DNA of 64,000 nt, taken from an uncultured Tissierellia bacterium (GTDB taxonomy: Bacteria; Bacillota; Clostridia; Tissierellales; Tissierellaceae). The notes beneath the pieces are model-generated. The model had not been told where the DNA came from. It did not search any database and worked only from the letters and a program-made list of their open reading frames with translations. Below are positions 61,751 to 64,000 of the stretch, in pieces (the stretch's first letter is position 1; each line of letters opens with the position of its first letter). The translations under genes and the position numbers were made by a program. Location of the stretch: the NCBI GenBank assembly GCA_946402705.1, contig CAMIXG010000001.1, positions 186,001-250,000 of the forward strand, in the 5' to 3' direction.

Positions 61751-61812
61751 ATTTATATTTAATTTACTTATATATTATAATATCAATCCCTATATTTTAC
61801 AAGTTTTCTAAT

Positions 61813-63246
61813 CTATAAATAAGTTTTTTTCCTCTCTATCAATTCATCAATCCTAGAAATATAATCGTCTATACTTTTAAAACTTGGAACTCTCTTTATC
61901 CTATCCTTATTTACTATTTTGGAAACAGAGCCAACCCCTATACCAATTACAGTTTCCCTTTCCTCCATCATGGATATATTATATAAACATAGGCTGTCCT
62001 GTCTTCCATAGCCTATATTTTCTAAGTTTCCAGCTATATGTTTCTGTCTGTACAAATAGTAGGGCTTAAGTTCCATCTTTTTTGTATAAGCATCTATCAA
62101 GTCTGATATTTCTTCTGCTTCATGGTCTGTTATTGTTTCATATTCATCCACTACCTTTGCAAATAAGGAATTAGTTTTTAAAGATAAGCTATGAATAGTC
62201 AAGTTGTCTGGATTTAAAATATTTATCTCCTTCAGAGTTTTTTTCATATCTTCATATTTTTCCCCTGGTAGTCCAACTATCAAATCCATATTTATACTTT
62301 TAAGTCCTAGCTCTTTAGCCTGTCTATATATATCTACAATATCGGCCCTAGTATGATTTCTTCCTATGACTTTAAGGGTTTCATCATTCATAGTTTGAGG
62401 ATTTATACTGATTCTATCCACTTTTTGTCTTACAAACATTTTCAAATATTCCTCATCTAAAGTGTCTGGTCTACCGGCCTCTACTGTTAGCTCTCTCATA
62501 CTAGGAAATATTCTCCTTATATTTTCTAGTAAAAATTCTAAATCCTTTCGCTCTAAAGAAGTTGGTGTTCCCCCACCTATATAAATAGTATTAAGAGTCT
62601 TACCTTGCATCATTTCTTCTGTTTTTTCAAGTTCATATACAAGGGTTTTAATATAATTATCCACTAGATGTTTTTCCCTATTTATATTTAGGGATGTAAA
62701 TGAGCAGTATAAGCACCTACTAGGACAAAATGGTATTCCTATATATATACTATACTTTCCCTTTGACTCTTCTAAGTAGCTTCTCTGACCTTTGCAAACT
62801 TTTATGAGTAGCTCCAGCTTATCTAACCTAATAAGATACTCCTCTTTCAGTATTCTATAGATTTCCTTTTCTTCCAACTGTTCATCCATCAACTTATGAA
62901 CTATCTTAGTTGGCCTTATTCCCGTTAAGATACCCCATGGAAGCTCTACTCCCATAATTTCAAGTAGGGATTGTTTTAATGCTACATCTATCTTTTTCTT
63001 TATGTTGTCTATCTTAACATCAATTTTTCCCACATCTTTTACTATTTTTTTTAAGACTATCTTGTCCCTTAAAAAAGTCGTTTCCACTAAAGTTTTATTT
63101 CCACTGAAAAAAAGCTTACTAGTTAATAGTAAGCCCTCTTCTAAATTCTCAATATCATCTAACATTTCATAATTATCTTTTGATAATATTCTATATAATT
63201 CAAGTAAACCTTGATTAGCTTTTATATTTTCTAAATATACCTTCAC
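61813..63246 (-). CDS. hemZ: coproporphyrinogen dehydrogenase HemZ (radical SAM)
   Basis: YIGIPFCPSRCLYCSFTS; GGGTPTSL; INPQTMNDETLKVIGRNH. Confidence 0.95.
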   Translation of the reverse strand: MKVYLENIKANQGLLELYRILSKDNYEMLDDIENLEEGLLLTSKLFFSGNKTLVETTFLRDKIVLKKIVKDVGKIDVKIDNIKKKIDVALKQSLLEIMGVELPWGILTGIRPTKIVHKLMDEQLEEKEIYRILKEEYLIRLDKLELLIKVCKGQRSYLEESKGKYSIYIGIPFCPSRCLYCSFTSLNINREKHLVDNYIKTLVYELEKTEEMMQGKTLNTIYIGGGTPTSLERKDLEFLLENIRRIFPSMRELTVEAGRPDTLDEEYLKMFVRQKVDRISINPQTMNDETLKVIGRNHTRADIVDIYRQAKELGLKSINMDLIVGLPGEKYEDMKKTLKEINILNPDNLTIHSLSLKTNSLFAKVVDEYETITDHEAEEISDLIDAYTKKMELKPYYLYRQKHIAGNLENIGYGRQDSLCLYNISMMEERETVIGIGVGSVSKIVNKDRIKRVPSFKSIDDYISRIDELIERKKTYL

Positions 63247-63255
63247 TTAAAACAC

Positions 63256-63885
63256 CTATCTTAAAAATGGATTAAAATTAGTTTCTTCTTCTACGGTAGT
63301 AGGATATCCATGTCCAGTTAAAAGTATAGTTTCTGGTTTTAAAACTAAAATTTTACTTTTAATAGAATTTATTATATCATCATAATTTCCACCTGGAAAA
63401 TCTGTTCTACCTATAGACCTTTGAAATATTGTATCTCCTGTTATAACAATATTTCCAAAGTTCAAGCATATACCACCTGGTGTATGTCCTGGTGTATGCA
63501 TAACATCACACTTAAATTCTCCATTTACCTCAATTTCATATCCATCCTTAAGTTTTATATCTGATGAAAACTCTATTGGTTTTGTTGACATTTGTGTGGA
63601 GAAATTTAACTCCTTAGTATTTATCATATCTTCATCATCTTCATGAATTAATATTGGTATACTGTATTTTTCTCTTAATTCTTCAGCTGAAGTTATATGA
63701 TCTGAATGACCATGTGTTAAGACTATTTTTTCCAAATCTATATTATTACTTTCTAACTCTGATACAATTTCATCAATTGGGCAGCCAGGATCAACTATTA
63801 ATCCTTTTCTACTTTCTTCTGAATACACTATATAGCAATTTGATGCAAATCCCATTTCTGGTATTGTTAATATTTTTATAGCCAT
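63256..63885 (-). CDS. MBL-fold metallohydrolase (glyoxalase II-like)
   Basis: LTHGHSDHITSAEELR; HTPGHTPGGICL; GHGYPTTVEEE. Confidence 0.95.
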   Translation of the reverse strand: MAIKILTIPEMGFASNCYIVYSEESRKGLIVDPGCPIDEIVSELESNNIDLEKIVLTHGHSDHITSAEELREKYSIPILIHEDDEDMINTKELNFSTQMSTKPIEFSSDIKLKDGYEIEVNGEFKCDVMHTPGHTPGGICLNFGNIVITGDTIFQRSIGRTDFPGGNYDDIINSIKSKILVLKPETILLTGHGYPTTVEEETNFNPFLR

Positions 63886-63896
63886 TGTTTTCCTCC

Positions 63897-64000
63897 TTAA
63901 AAAGTCTTCTTACTATCTAACATTATAGTAACTGGCCCTTGATTAAGCAAGTCAACATTCATATCTGCTCCAAATATTCCAGTTTCAGTTTTAATTCCAT
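63897..64000 (-). CDS. dtd: D-aminoacyl-tRNA deacylase, C-terminal end only (runs off window)
   Basis: Minus translation [33 protein letters not shown], typical Dtd C-terminus. Confidence 0.85.
   Translation of the reverse strand, partial: GIKTETGIFGADMNVDLLNQGPVTIMLDSKKTF

Noticed and set aside
1-64000. CRISPR arrays, tRNA/rRNA genes, prophage or IS elements
   Set aside because: No regularly spaced repeats, no tRNA/rRNA-like sequence and no transposase/integrase motifs recognised by reading; a tRNAscan/Infernal run would be decisive.

Overview
AT-rich, low-GC Gram-positive (Firmicutes/Clostridia-like) chromosomal window, with most genes on the minus strand. Most of it is conserved housekeeping: coaD-rsmD-recG; DAK2/Asp23; rpmB; thiN-rpe-rsgA-prkC-PP2C-rlmN-rsmB; fmt-def-priA-coaBC-rpoZ-gmk-remA-yicC; rqcH; pyrR-rluA-lspA-divIVA-ylmH-sepF; spoVS-rny; recA-cinA-pgsA-gpsA-plsY-der-glyA; thrE pair; tcdA-aspS-hemZ-MBL-dtd. 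I found no tRNA, rRNA, CRISPR array or recognisable transposase. RNA and regulatory elements supported by sequence are a THF-type riboswitch before folT, an aspartate T-box (GAC specifier) before aspS, a LexA/SOS box before recA, and many intrinsic terminators. The strongest candidate for an unusual system is a four-gene Mre11/Rad50(SbcCD)-like module directly downstream of recA. Its Rad50-like ATPase is encoded by separate genes: an N-terminal half with Walker A that ends just after a CPLC zinc hook, a small coiled-coil protein, and a C-terminal half with Walker B. The second notable signal is a canonical A_AAA_AAC -1 slippery heptamer joining two membrane-protein ORFs in the accessory left end.
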